A DNA stretch of 64,000 nucleotides from Arenicola marina (lineage: Eukaryota; Annelida; Polychaeta; Arenicolidae), in contig OZ025260.1 of NCBI GenBank assembly GCA_964019135.1, positions 13,634,254 to 13,698,253 of the forward strand, given 5' to 3'. A program made the position numbers and the translations under genes. Of the stretch, positions 23,644 to 34,173 are shown piece by piece (position 1 is the first letter of the stretch; every line of letters begins with the position of its first letter). The notes below the pieces were generated by a model. That model ran no database searches, had not been told where the DNA came from, and saw only the letters and a program-made list of their open reading frames with translations.

Positions 23644-24127
23644 TATTATTACCGTCGTCCGCAGTCTCTGTGAAGCGAGCGGGTTTGTGGTTTCTGTCCA
23701 CAACGACGAATAATTTACTTGCGCCGCCAATCAAGTAGAAGTTTCCCTGCGTATCCTCCACGCTGCGGCGTTTGTGGTGGTTGTCAGGGTCATCCCCTAA
23801 CATTTCGGCGTGCTTCTCATCCTGACTCAACCTTCCTAGCGGCGAAGAGTACGACGCTAAGCCAGATATACCTCGGCCGTGGCGGCCACCAACACCCCCA
23901 CCCCCACCGTCGCCAGCGCCGGTTTTGGCAGCGTCGGCCCGACCACCTTGCGGCCGCGATCGCCGTGGCAACGGGGCCTGGAGGGGGAAGTTCGACAGGG
24001 TGTCTGCGGCCCGATTGCGGCCGTGGCGGATCCTCGGGTTGCTGAGGCTATATTGGACAGTGCTTGTCGGGGCCATGGTGAGAAACAAAAGGATGCTCAG
24101 TGTGGTCACGGTGACAGCAGCAGACAT
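23644..24127 (-). CDS. FGF-like gene, exon 1 (signal peptide, propeptide, start of core)
   Basis: The exon starts with ATG at 24127 (minus strand) and ends at donor AATAATA|GTGAGT in phase 1. Residues 1-25 (MSAAVTVTTLSILLFLTMAP...) form a hydrophobic signal peptide for secretion. Residues 30-115 are low-complexity, Gly- and Arg-rich. HHKRR at 117-121 is a dibasic/furin-type site immediately before the FGF core, which begins DTQGNFYLIGGASKLFVVVD and ends in exon 3. Release of the core by cleavage is inferred. The gene is transcribed away from the MICU2/3-type gene 8.4 kb to the right. By position it is a candidate FGF9/16/20 orthologue; by sequence it is divergent, so no symbol is given. Confidence 0.8.
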
Positions 24128-25012
24128 GACTGCAAGGACAAAACAGATAAAGCAATGTTATTAGTACATATAAACTCACGTACTGAACCAGTAAAATTGG
24201 TGCAAAGGCATTTTTTTTTTGTACAACGTCTTTTTCGGGGTTAACGTACTTGGTCTAAACCACTGATAGCGTCACTGCGGCGTACTTGTTACGCATATAT
24301 TTATAACAATAACATCTATAGTACATAATATTAACACAAATTCAATTCAACACTTGGTGAAGCGACGATGAAGCCTGGTGAAGCTATACTATACGGCTTG
24401 GTGAAGCCGTATTGTGTCTGTTAAATAACTGGCGTATTCTTATCACGGAGACATTACTCACACTTAAAACAACACATAACAACACTTTCCCAACTACCCG
24501 TCCTGGCTCGCGTACCAATTAGTCTGAATAAAACATTAACATAATGTGTAAAAGTAAACAATCGATTACATCCATGACATAGATTACTTTCGAATTCACC
24601 TCTCCAGGAAGAGATCATATGTAGGACCGAGTCCTTCGACCCTTTAAAACTGCAAAGGGCTTGGGAAAACAAGGTTTTAACGCTTCCCGTCCATCCAACG
24701 CAAAGGACAATAGGCATTCCCAACTTCCTGTTACGTCGCAATAATACTTTTGGTTGGCAGACCCGTAAGAGCCAGCCCCCCCCCCCCCCCCCTTCCCATC
24801 AGTATCTGTGACTATCTTTGTATGTAAGCCGTCAAGTGGCTCTTGTTTACACAGAGAGTCATATTCCTGGGCATCTTGTAACGACATATGTTATCAGCTC
24901 CGCTCTTTTCATATTTTGTCCAAACGGGTAACGTCATCTCGGAAAACCAAAACCAAAGCCGTTCTCCGTCCATCGAGTTACCACTTCGATTAGGGCAACA
25001 AGATTGCCGATC
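24128..25012. other. upstream region of the FGF-like gene
   Basis: Contains the presumed 5' UTR and promoter of the FGF-like gene on the minus strand. A C run lies at 24777-24792, and a short repeated phrase 'ggtgaagc' occurs at 24356-24408. No second gene is seen. Confidence 0.45.
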
Positions 25013-28000
25013 TTTGCTACCACTTGGACCAGGGAGGCTGCCAGACAGCAGATGGCGCTACCACTTGGACCAGGGAGGCTGCCAGACAGCCGATGGCGCC
25101 CCCAATTTGGACCAGGGAGGCTGCCAGACAGCCGATAACGCTACCACTTGGACCAGGGAGGCTGCCAGACAGCCGATAACGCTACCACTTGGACCAGGGA
25201 GGCTGCCAGACAGCCGATAACGCTACCACTTGGACCAGGGAGGCAGCCAGACAGCCGGTCTTCGCTACCACTTGGACCAGGGAGGCTGCCAGACAGCCGA
25301 TGGCGCTACCACTTGGACCAGGAGGGCTCTCAGACAGCCGATGGCGCTACCACTTGGACCAGGGAGGCTCCCAGACAGCCGATCGCGCCACCATGCACTT
25401 GGACCAGGGAGGCTGCCAGACAGCCGATGGCGCTACCACTTGGACCAGGAAGGCTCCCAGACAGCCTATCGCGCCACCATGCACTTGGACCAGGGAGGCT
25501 GCCAGACAGCCGATGGCGCTACCACTTGGACCAGGAAGGCTCTCATACAGCCGATGGCGCTACCACTTGGACCAGGGAGGCTCCCAGACAGCCAATCGCG
25601 CCACCATGCACTTGGACCAGGGAGGCTGCCAGACAGCCGATGGCGCTACCACTTGGACCAGGAAGGCTCTCAGACAGCCGATGGCGCTACCACTTGGACC
25701 AGGGAGGCTGCCAGACAGCAAATGGCGCTACCACTTGGACCAGGGAGGCTCCCAGACAGCCGATGGCGCCCCCAATTTGGACCAGGGAGGCTGCCAGACA
25801 GCCGATAACGCTACCACTTGGACCAGGGAGGCTGCCAGACAGCCGATAACGCTACCACTTGGATCAGGGAGGCAGCCAGACAGCCGATCGCGCTACCACT
25901 TGGACCAGGGAGGCTGCCAGACAGCCGATCTTCGCTACCACTTGGACCAGGGAGGCTGCCAGACAGCCGATGGCGCTACCACTTGGACCAGGAAGGCTCT
26001 CAGACAGCCGATGGCGCTACCACTTGGACCAGGGAGGCTGCCAGACAGCCGATGGCGCTACCACTTGGACCAGGAAGGCTCCCAGACAGCCGATGGCGCT
26101 ACCACTTGGACCAGGGAGGCTCCCAGACAGCCGATCGCGCTACCACTTGGACCAGAGAGGCTCCCAGACAGCCAATCTTCGCTACCACTTGGACCAGGGA
26201 GGCTCCCAGACGGCCGATCGCGCTACCACTTGGACCAGGGAGGCTGCCAGACAGCCGATCGCGCTACCACTTGGACCAGGGAGGCTCCCAGACAGCCGAT
26301 CTTCACTACCACTAGGACCAGGGAGGCTGCCAGACAGCCGATCTTCGCTACCACTTGGACCAGGGGGGCTCCCAGACAGCCGATCTTCGATACCACTTGG
26401 ACCAGGGAGGCTCCTAGACAGCCGATCTTCGCTACCACTTGGACCAGGGAGGCTCTCAAACAGCCGATCTTCGATACCACTTGGACCAGGGAGGCGCGCA
26501 TACGGCCGATGGCGCTACCACTTGGACCAGGAAGGCTCCCAGACAGCCGATCTTCGATACCACTTGGACCAGGGAGGCGCGCATACGGCCGATGGCGCTA
26601 CCACTTGGACCAGGGAGGCTCCCAGACAGCCGATCGCGCTACCACTTGGACCAGGGGGGCTGCCAGACAGCCGATGGCGCTACCACTTGGACCAGGGAGG
26701 CTGCCAGACAGCCAATCTTCGCTACCACTTGGACCAAGGAGGCTGCCAGACAGCCGATGGCGCTACCACTTGGACCAGGGAGGCTGCCAGACAGCCGATG
26801 GCGCTACCACTTGGACCAGGAAGGCTCCCAGACAGCCGATGGCGCTACCACTTGGACCAGGGAGGCTCTCAGACAGCCGATGGCGCTACCACTTGGACCA
26901 GGGAGGCTGCCAGACAGCCAATCTTCGCTACCACTTGGACCAGGGAGGCTGCCAGACAGCCGATGGCGCTACCACTTGGACCAGGGAGGCTGCCAGACAG
27001 CCAATCTTCGCTACCACTTGGACCAAGGAGGCTGCCAGACAGCCGATGGCGCTACCACTTGGACCAGGGAGGCTGCCAGACAGCCAATCTTCGCTACCAC
27101 TTGGACCAGGGAGGCTGCCAGACAGCCGATGGCGCTACCACTTGGACCAGGAAGGCTCCCAGACAGCCGATGGCGCTACCACTTGGACCAGGGAGGCTCT
27201 CAGACAGCCGATGGCGCTACCACTTGGACCAGGGAGGCTGCCAGACAGCCAATCTTCGCTACCACTTGGACCAGGGAGGCTGCCAGACAGCCGATGGCGC
27301 TACCACTTGGACCAGGGAGGCTCTCAGACAGCCGATGGCGCTACCACTTGGACCAGAGAGGCTCCCAGACAGCCGATCGCGCTACCACTAGGATCAGGGA
27401 GGCTCCCAGACAGCCGATGGCGCTACCACTTGGACCAGGGAGGCTGCCAGACAGCCGATGGCGCTACCACTTGGACCAGGAAGGCTCCCAGACAGCCGAT
27501 GGCGCTACCAGTGGACCAGGGAGGCTCTCAGACAGCCGATGGCGCTACCACTTGGACCAGGGAGGCTGCCAGACAGCCAATCTTCGCTACCACTTGGACC
27601 AGGGAGGCTGCCAGACAGCCGATGGCGCTACCACTTGGACCAGGGAGGCTGCCAGACAGCCAATCTTCGCTACCACTTGGACCAGGGAAGCTGCCAGACA
27701 GCCGATGGCGCTACCACTTGGACCAGGAAGGCTCCCAGACAGCCGATGGCGCTACCACTTGGACCAGGGAGGCTCTCAGACAGCCGATGGCGCTACCACT
27801 TGGACCAGGGAGGCTGCCAGACAGCCAATCTTCGCTACCACTTGGACCAGGGAGGCTGCCAGACAGCCGATGGCGCTACCACTTGGACCAGGGAGGCTCT
27901 CAGACAGCCGATGGCGCTACCACTTGGACCAGGGAGGCTGCCAGACAGCCGATCGCGCTACCACTAGGATCAGGGAGGCTGCCAGACAGCCGATCGCGCT

Positions 28001-28075
28001 ACCACTTGGATCAGGGAGGCCCCCAGACAGCCGATCTTCGCTACCACTAGGACCAGGGAGGCTGCCAGACACCCT
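25013..28075. repeat. 41-bp minisatellite (about 75 units)
   Basis: Units of 41 bp carry CCACTTGGACCAGGGAGGCT, then GCCAGACAGCCGATGGCGCTA, with alternatives gatcttcgcta, gataacgcta and gatcgcgcta at the end. Variants are arranged in recurring blocks (for example the series 'ggctgcc..aatcttcg / ggctgcc..gatggcg / ggctccc..gatggcg / ggctctc..gatggcg' around 26700-27300 and again 27540-27900), showing duplication of several units at once. The unit has no plus-strand stop in any frame, so open frames of up to 953 codons arise; with a period of 41 all three frames yield the same peptide cyclically. It lies between the FGF-like and MICU2/3-type genes. Confidence 0.95.
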
Positions 28076-31000
28076 ACGCTTACGGTCACTGAGGCTTCCT
28101 TGCGACCACTGAGATTTCCTACCACTACAGCCACAGAGGTGCATCAATCTCAATTAGTAACATTTAAAATCTACTACTAAATTTATGATGCAACTTAATT
28201 CCATGATCCAAAAGGCCCTAACGCAAAATCGACAAATTAAAAATATTGCAAATACATCTATCTGTATAGTCAGAGGAGAGATAGTATGTCTCATCATGCA
28301 TTCATGATTGTATAGCCACAGACCGGTGGACCGAGCAGAGCGTGACACAGCGAGCCGACCCGCCATCAGGTTGCAAGGTTTGCAGGTGGCACGTATTGCC
28401 TTGATAAATTAGCAAAAAAAGAAAAAAAGAAAAAGGAGAAGAAGAAGCTGGTATAACAAGACCTGGGCACATTAAGCGGCCAGGCGTTAAACTGAACCCA
28501 TCTCTCACCATAGGCTGCGTAAAGAAGGATGTAACGAGCCGACGACACAGGCAGGTAGGTAGGTAGGTCGCTTATGCTTCTGGTTGTACTCACGAGGGTA
28601 TACCGGGCTTGAGTAGCAGCGCAAGGGGGGGGGGGGTAGTTAGGTATGTAGGCAGGTCTAGATCGTGGTGGGGGGAGGGGCGAGGGAGGGGGGACTCTGA
28701 AGGAGGAGGGGTTGATTGTTAGGTGTGTGTGTGGGGCGGGGCGGGGGCGGTGTAAGAGGGATGAGACATGGAGAATAGAAGGGGGGGGGGAGCTGGAGCA
28801 GACGATCCTGCCCCCACCCGCAACCAGCGCCCCCCCCCCCCCCCCCACAACCCCTAGACCAATCTAGGCGCCTTAAGCGTATGTTATAGTTCACTTTTGA
28901 GCGGGCCGCTTGTCATGGAACACAGCTACTCCCTGCCCCGCTCCCCCGCCCGGGCCAACCTACAGCAGCGGCATACCTCGTTTACGCCATCGTGCATACC
29001 CGTATAAATAACTTACAGCCAACAGGTCTGCGACTTCATATATCACAATTTGCGGATTTATATACCGCAGAGCCAACCTGTCTACATAATCCTGCCAATG
29101 GCACTCAATAGGCATATATATATATTTTAATATAAATATGGAGATATTTTTTTATTGCCTGCCAAAACCATTTCTGCGGCCTGTTATCTCCAGTTATGAA
29201 CACATAATAACATAAGTCATCTCGCGCAACACGCCAAAGACACCCACCTCACATCTCGACTCTAGGTAGAGAGACCACTGCCTCGGGATGGTTGGGTGCA
29301 ATCTGTACACCCAACTTTTCAGGTATCCGTGCAATCATCGTAACTCCTCATTGCTAATTTAAAATCTTTACTACAACAACAGTCAATAGATTGACACCAA
29401 CGCACACAGAACGTTTGTTCAGTATATCCTCTATGGCCGTTGGCATCGACGCGAACACGATTTTAATAATCCAACTTTTTGCTGTAGGCAGCTGCAGATC
29501 CCACACCCATCAGAGGTATATATATATATATTTTATCTGGTGCAGATCAGAGACTTCAGACAATGCGAGGTGCAATCCAGAAAAGGTTAGAGTGAAGGCG
29601 GAACTCCGATAGCCCAAGGTTGTGGAGAGCTCAGGAGTAGGTGGTAGGTCCGAGTCCGAAGTCCCACCTAATTGGCCGCTGATCAACTAGTGAGCGTACA
29701 ACCTGATACGGATTGCCTGTACTTCGATCGTCTAACTTAACTCTCAGTTATTGCACCTCATAATCCAGGACGTTCGAGTGGCCGTGAACTGAGTAAGTTC
29801 CCTCCATGCTTGGTCCAGGTGTCGGCATTTCGCAAGGCGAGTGACTCGTCTGAGGAGGGGAGCCGGGAGGGGAGTTGAAGGGAGGGAAGGAGGGATGGTG
29901 GCAGCGGCGAGGCAACAGGTGTGAGGAGAGGGAGATGAATTGGGTGGCGCAGACGGACGGAGGGGTAGGAAGGCACCGTCTGCGAGCGTTTCCACGTACG
30001 CAGCGTCGCTTTCGGCGGAGACGTCCGAATGCGTGCGGTCTGACGACCCCCCGGCAGCGGTGGGTCGGTCGGTCGCTAGTCAGTCCTGAACGGCCAGGTA
30101 GGTCGGTGGGTAGGTATGCGACAGTTACTACCACCACTGCCGGCTGACTGACTGACTGGCTGGCTGGCTGGCTATTTGTATGAATGGCCGGGCCGAGAAC
30201 CACCCAAGATCCGTCACTCAAGCAATTGAATGCTTGGGACGAGTTCTATATATCTTATCTGGCTCGCTCCACAGTTTGTAGTTCACCCTCTTCGGTTATT
30301 GCGTCCGAGAGAGCGGTTAAAAACTCGTCCTATGGGACCCCAGGCCGTCGTGACCTGGCTTCAGGACGAACGAGATGCGACGTGTATAAAAAGTGTACTA
30401 CACGTATAGTCAGTCAGTCACCAGTTCTAATCCGGTCTATTTCGCCTACGTCAGCAGAAGATGGTCCGATGTAGCGATCGGTGTGCGTTGGTGGGGGTGG
30501 ATGGGGAGCGAGCGGACATACCCTCCGCCTGCGCCGCCGCCTCCTCCTCTACCTACCGCGACACGGAGATGGAGCGCAGGGTTCAGCGGTCCGTGGGTGG
30601 GTGGGCAGGCGAGAGGGGGTGGGCGGAGGGGGGAAGATGATTGTACTCAGCATGGATCACAGGTGTCATAGAGACGCCTCGGCATCCAATCACGTATCTG
30701 CACAATATCTAGGCGTGCAGAAGAGCCGTCGAGGACCGCATGCGGCGGTCTACGGTAACACCAATCCGTGGTATATCGCTTATTAGTACGAGTGGAAACA
30801 GTCTTCTGGATCTGCCAGCAGACGCTTTCTTGTCTGGCGAAATTACTCGCCGATAAACCTGGATTCTCGGAGATCAGTGGTACCGGCGGTAGGCGGCTCT
30901 TATGGTATATGCGCCAGTATTCCTCAATCTGTGGAACCAGACTGGATGAAGTCTATCCACCTTCTGAGAAGAAAACCGGCAAGTCTGTAATCCGTTCTGT

Positions 31001-32470
31001 ATTGTATGCTCCTAATGCACGTCACACATGTATATATACATATAAATATGTATATATATAGAGAGATGTATTCAGTATTGAAGACGAACTGCTTTCTGGA
31101 TCTATGCAATGCGCGTCCAGCGAGGAGTAACACCTTTAAAAGGCAGAAATCAATTTAGCGAAAGCGCTGAGCCGGTTTCCTCCCGGTCGTATGCCTACGT
31201 GAAATTGGTTGGAATCACAGCAACGCGCGCGCTGTAGAAGTCGCAACTCGCCGTTTGCGACGTTGGCTGGCAAGTAAATTATAAAGCTGAAAGCCCGGCA
31301 GCGAAACAAATGATGACGGGAAGCTCCTTCCCTCCTTTGCATTGACTGAGTGAATATCCAGCCAGGTCTAGGGCAGCTGTGAAAACCAGCAAACCCAAGG
31401 TAGTTAAAGTCGGGTGTGGAGGTGCTGCGCCCGCGTCTGCCTCAACTGGCGTTCCGATCAACGAGTGACGGGTGGAGGGCCCCCTCCGCGTTGGTGAGAG
31501 GTTCAGTCGAGCCTGCCCCCCTCGCTAGCGAGCCCAGACCCAGGGCTGGCTGGCTGCTTGCTTGTTTGCACCGTCCAATAACGAAAGCGAAGCATCTGCG
31601 GCTCGCGGGCCGGGGTGGGCGGGCCGTGGGCCGGCGACCCGCGACCTACCACCACCCCTCGGCAACCGGCGGGGAGCTCGTATCGAGAGAGAGAGAGATT
31701 TCCATCTCGAGTCTATAGTATTGGGGAGATGGGTCATACGCGCACGCTTCACGTGCAATCTCCTTCACTGGTACACCGCTGGTACATGAATCACTTTTAT
31801 CAACCAAACGAGACAAAAAAAAAACAAAAAAAACAAACAGCGGGAGTGATCTGCCGGTGCGAGTTAATAAAAGATTGCACGTTTGTTTATTATCAATATA
31901 ATCTTTCGAGCGCCATTTTGACCCTATTTGGCCCCATGTATGTAGACGATAAATTATATTTTAAAAACAGCCTTCCAGTTCCACGTACCTCTTCATCAGG
32001 CTCTGTTCTCACGGAGTTTTCAGTCTTAGGTATTACGACAGGCCGATCACGCATCGTTCGAAGAATCGGGTTTTGGGGTCTTAATTAGCCTGGCCACAGA
32101 AAGGACCGATAGGAATTATACTGATTGTTTTTTATCGTGTGTGCTCTCATAGGCTATAGGCCTACTCCAAATTTTTTTGATTGATGATTCACTGATTCCA
32201 GGGTCATATCATTGCGCTCAATCTACTAGCCTGGCTGACTTAAGAAAATTCACCTGGAACAAATTCCTCAGCGTAGGGGCCTAATGGATGTTCGTGTATT
32301 TTTTGTCTCGAAGATACAAGGGGTGAGCTCTTTATATCTTTGCAAAACTTATGCGTCATATTGAGTCCTACGCGACATATATATGTGTAGTTGTTATATA
32401 GACTTATGTTTATAACGCGGGCAAGTCCAGACACAACGCCAACCAAGGGAACCAGCACAGCGAGAAACTT
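28076..32470. other. intergenic DNA upstream of the MICU2/3-type gene
   Basis: No convincing exon was found. Notable low-complexity tracts are a G-rich block at 28624-28800, a C run at 28830-28845, tetranucleotide GGTA/GGTC repeats (28552-28568, 30060-30115) and tggc repeats at 30157-30174. Long open frames on the minus strand near 29750-30220 and 28366-28848 are composed of simple sequence and lack splice or family support. Confidence 0.45.
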
Positions 32471-32506
32471 TGTGCGCAGGCGCATTTGCGGCGACCAAAA
32501 TCCAAG
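32471..32506 (+). promoter_or_regulatory. NRF1-like and YY1-like motifs at the MICU2/3-type start
   Basis: TGTGCGCAGGCGCAT (32471-32485) contains TGCGCAGGCGCA, a strong match to the nuclear respiratory factor 1 palindrome. At 32503-32513 CAAGATGGCAGCG overlaps the start codon and matches the YY1 motif AAGATGGC. The two lie within 40 bases of each other at the 5' end of a gene for a mitochondrial protein, where both factors are well known in animals. The transcription start is not known, so the NRF1-like site could be in the promoter or the 5' UTR. Confidence 0.6.
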
Positions 32507-32707
32507 ATGGCAGCGGCCTTCAGACGAGGTCTGCAGCGGGGACTGGCCCTAAATTATATGTATTATCGCCCCATTTCCACGAAATCAGCTTCATTTGGGA
32601 GATTTTCTGTGAGAAATCTGTTTGTTGGAGCAGGAGGCACGGCCATAGCATGCTATCTAATCAAACGCTACTCGAATTTGTCGTTTGAACCGTGTGTTTA
32701 TGCCAAG
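32507..32707 (+). CDS. MICU2/MICU3-type gene, exon 1 (mitochondrial targeting segment)
   Basis: 67 codons from ATG at 32507 to donor AAG|GTAGGT, phase 0. The start MAAAFRRGLQRGLALNYM and following RPISTKSASFGRFSVRN contain no acidic residue and several Arg/Lys, typical of a mitochondrial import signal. FVGAGGTAIACYLIKRYSN is a short hydrophobic segment as in MICU2/3 N-termini, which sit in the intermembrane space. MICU2/3 proteins pair with MICU1 and gate the mitochondrial calcium uniporter by EF-hand calcium sensing. Assignment comes mainly from the downstream exons on the same strand. The 16-kb interval to the next recognised exon should contain several exons that I did not find. Confidence 0.7.
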
Positions 32708-33091
32708 GTAGGTTTTTGTACGATGTAAACAAACCGCCCCAAACTTCGTTCATCTACATTTTGTGACAACCTTCTCTGTAATTATGTGTCTGTGCGAACC
32801 CTAGGATTTGATCTTTTATTGTCATGTTGTTTACTTCTGCAAGAGTCCACCTCAATTTACGTGTTGACACGTTTAACATCTGCTCAGACTGCTGTCAAAC
32901 ATGTTGACTGAGTGACAGATCTACAAAAAGTGACAGGTTTCGGCCATATCAAGTGAAGGACCATACGGGCCACGCCCACATCAACACTGGGTGGTATTCG
33001 AATCCTAAGTGAACTGTGAAGATATATATTAATTGCATTGCTTTAAAAGAGACACATATTATAAATAGATCTAACCTTCATCAATAGATTG

Positions 33092-34064
33092 CAGGGGCGG
33101 ATCTAGGAATTTGCCAAGGGGGTGGGGGGTTGCTCTCTAAAAAACTTCTGACCTAGGGGTGTGCTCTCTGAAAAACTTCTGCTGGGGGGTGGGGGGAGGG
33201 CAGGGTGTGCTTGGAGAAGCCGACTTGAACAGTGTATGTTCAGGTTCCCAAGGAAGGTGTTGCTCTCTCTCTCTGAAAACTTGCGACTGGGGGGGGAGGT
33301 AGCCCTGATACATGGCTGCTCATACGCGCTGGTACCCGATGCGCGAGAGAGCCATGAAGTGCACCCCACATGAGGCCAGGAATTGGTGGGGGTGTTTGTG
33401 CATCTTGTAGGCTTTTGCCCTTATCAATAAATCGTCTACCTTCCAAAGCGATAAAAGGTAATTCCACAATTGTTGAACTTTTCTTTCGTTGTCTTATATT
33501 CGCTGGGGGGATTTAAAAAAGTGTCATTACTGCCATAAACAACACATTTTTCTCGACACTCGCTCCGCCATTTTGGCTTATCTTCCGTTGCGAGATTCTC
33601 AAAGTGACGGAGCGAGTATGCGTAAACTTGCTATTTAGTGCATGTATAAAAGGCTGACATTGAATGTGAAGCCACGAAAGAAAAGTTTAACACTTGTGGA
33701 AGTACTTTCCATCACTTTTGGTGGTAGGCTATTTAGTGATAAGGGCAAATAGCTACATGATGCACACGCACCCCCACCAATTCCTGGTCTCATGCGGGTT
33801 GTACTTCATGACTCTCCCGCGCGTCGGGTACCAGCGCGTATGAGAGTCATGTATCAGGGCTAGGGGGGGAGGCTGCTCTGAAGACTCTTGTGACTGGGGG
33901 GGTGGGGGCTTGTACTTGGAGAACCCGACTTTAACAGTGTATATTCAGTTTTCCAAGGGGGGGTTGCTCTCTGAAAACTTGGGACTTTAACATGTATGTT
34001 AACATGTATATTGTATGTTCTGGTTCCCAACCCCCCTAACCCCCACCCCCTAGATCCGCCACTG
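33092..34064. mobile_element. CAGGGGCGGATCTAGG element containing a long inverted repeat
   Basis: The ends CAGGGGCGGATCTAGG and CTAGATCCGCCACTG are inverted, and GATTG flanks both sides (33087-33091 and 34065-34069). The outer parts on the two sides also share direct similarity (aacagtgtatgttcag / aacagtgtatattcag; ttgctctctgaaaac). Inside, about 33300-33500 and 33640-33870 are inverted copies (ccaggaattggtggggg against cccccaccaattcctgg; gaacttttctttcg against cgaaagaaaagttt), closing on a centre near 33580 with ctcgctccg / cggagcgag. It is probably a non-autonomous hAT-related element built around a foldback. No transposase is present. It lies in intron 1 of the MICU2/3-type gene. Confidence 0.7.
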
Positions 34065-34085
34065 GATTGGAATATCTTACCTTAA

Positions 34086-34169
34086 CCTCTTCAGGCCGGG
34101 ACCCCGAAATTTCAGGGTTCAGATAGGCACTGTAATAATCCGGCCTTCAGGAATTCAGGCCTGAAGAGG
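34086..34169. mobile_element. 84-bp piggyBac-like MITE
   Basis: CCTCTTCAGGCC at the left and GGCCTGAAGAGG at the right are perfect inverted repeats, flanked on both sides by TTAA (34082-34085 and 34170-34173). TTAA duplication with ends starting CC is the signature of the piggyBac superfamily. The interior also holds an internal near-palindrome (gaaatttc, ggccttcaggaattcaggcc). Confidence 0.8.
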
Positions 34170-34173
34170 TTAA

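Noticed and set aside
23719-24244. Plus-strand open frames opposite FGF exon 1
   Set aside because: They are shadows of the G/C-rich minus-strand exon and have no recognisable product.
25013-28075. 953-codon open frame with a 41-residue repeat
   Set aside because: Same artefact: 41-bp units without stops. The three frames give the same cyclic peptide.
29748-30221. 157-codon minus-strand open frame
   Set aside because: Made of simple Pro/Ser-rich sequence from GGTC and TGGC repeats; no family, no splice support.
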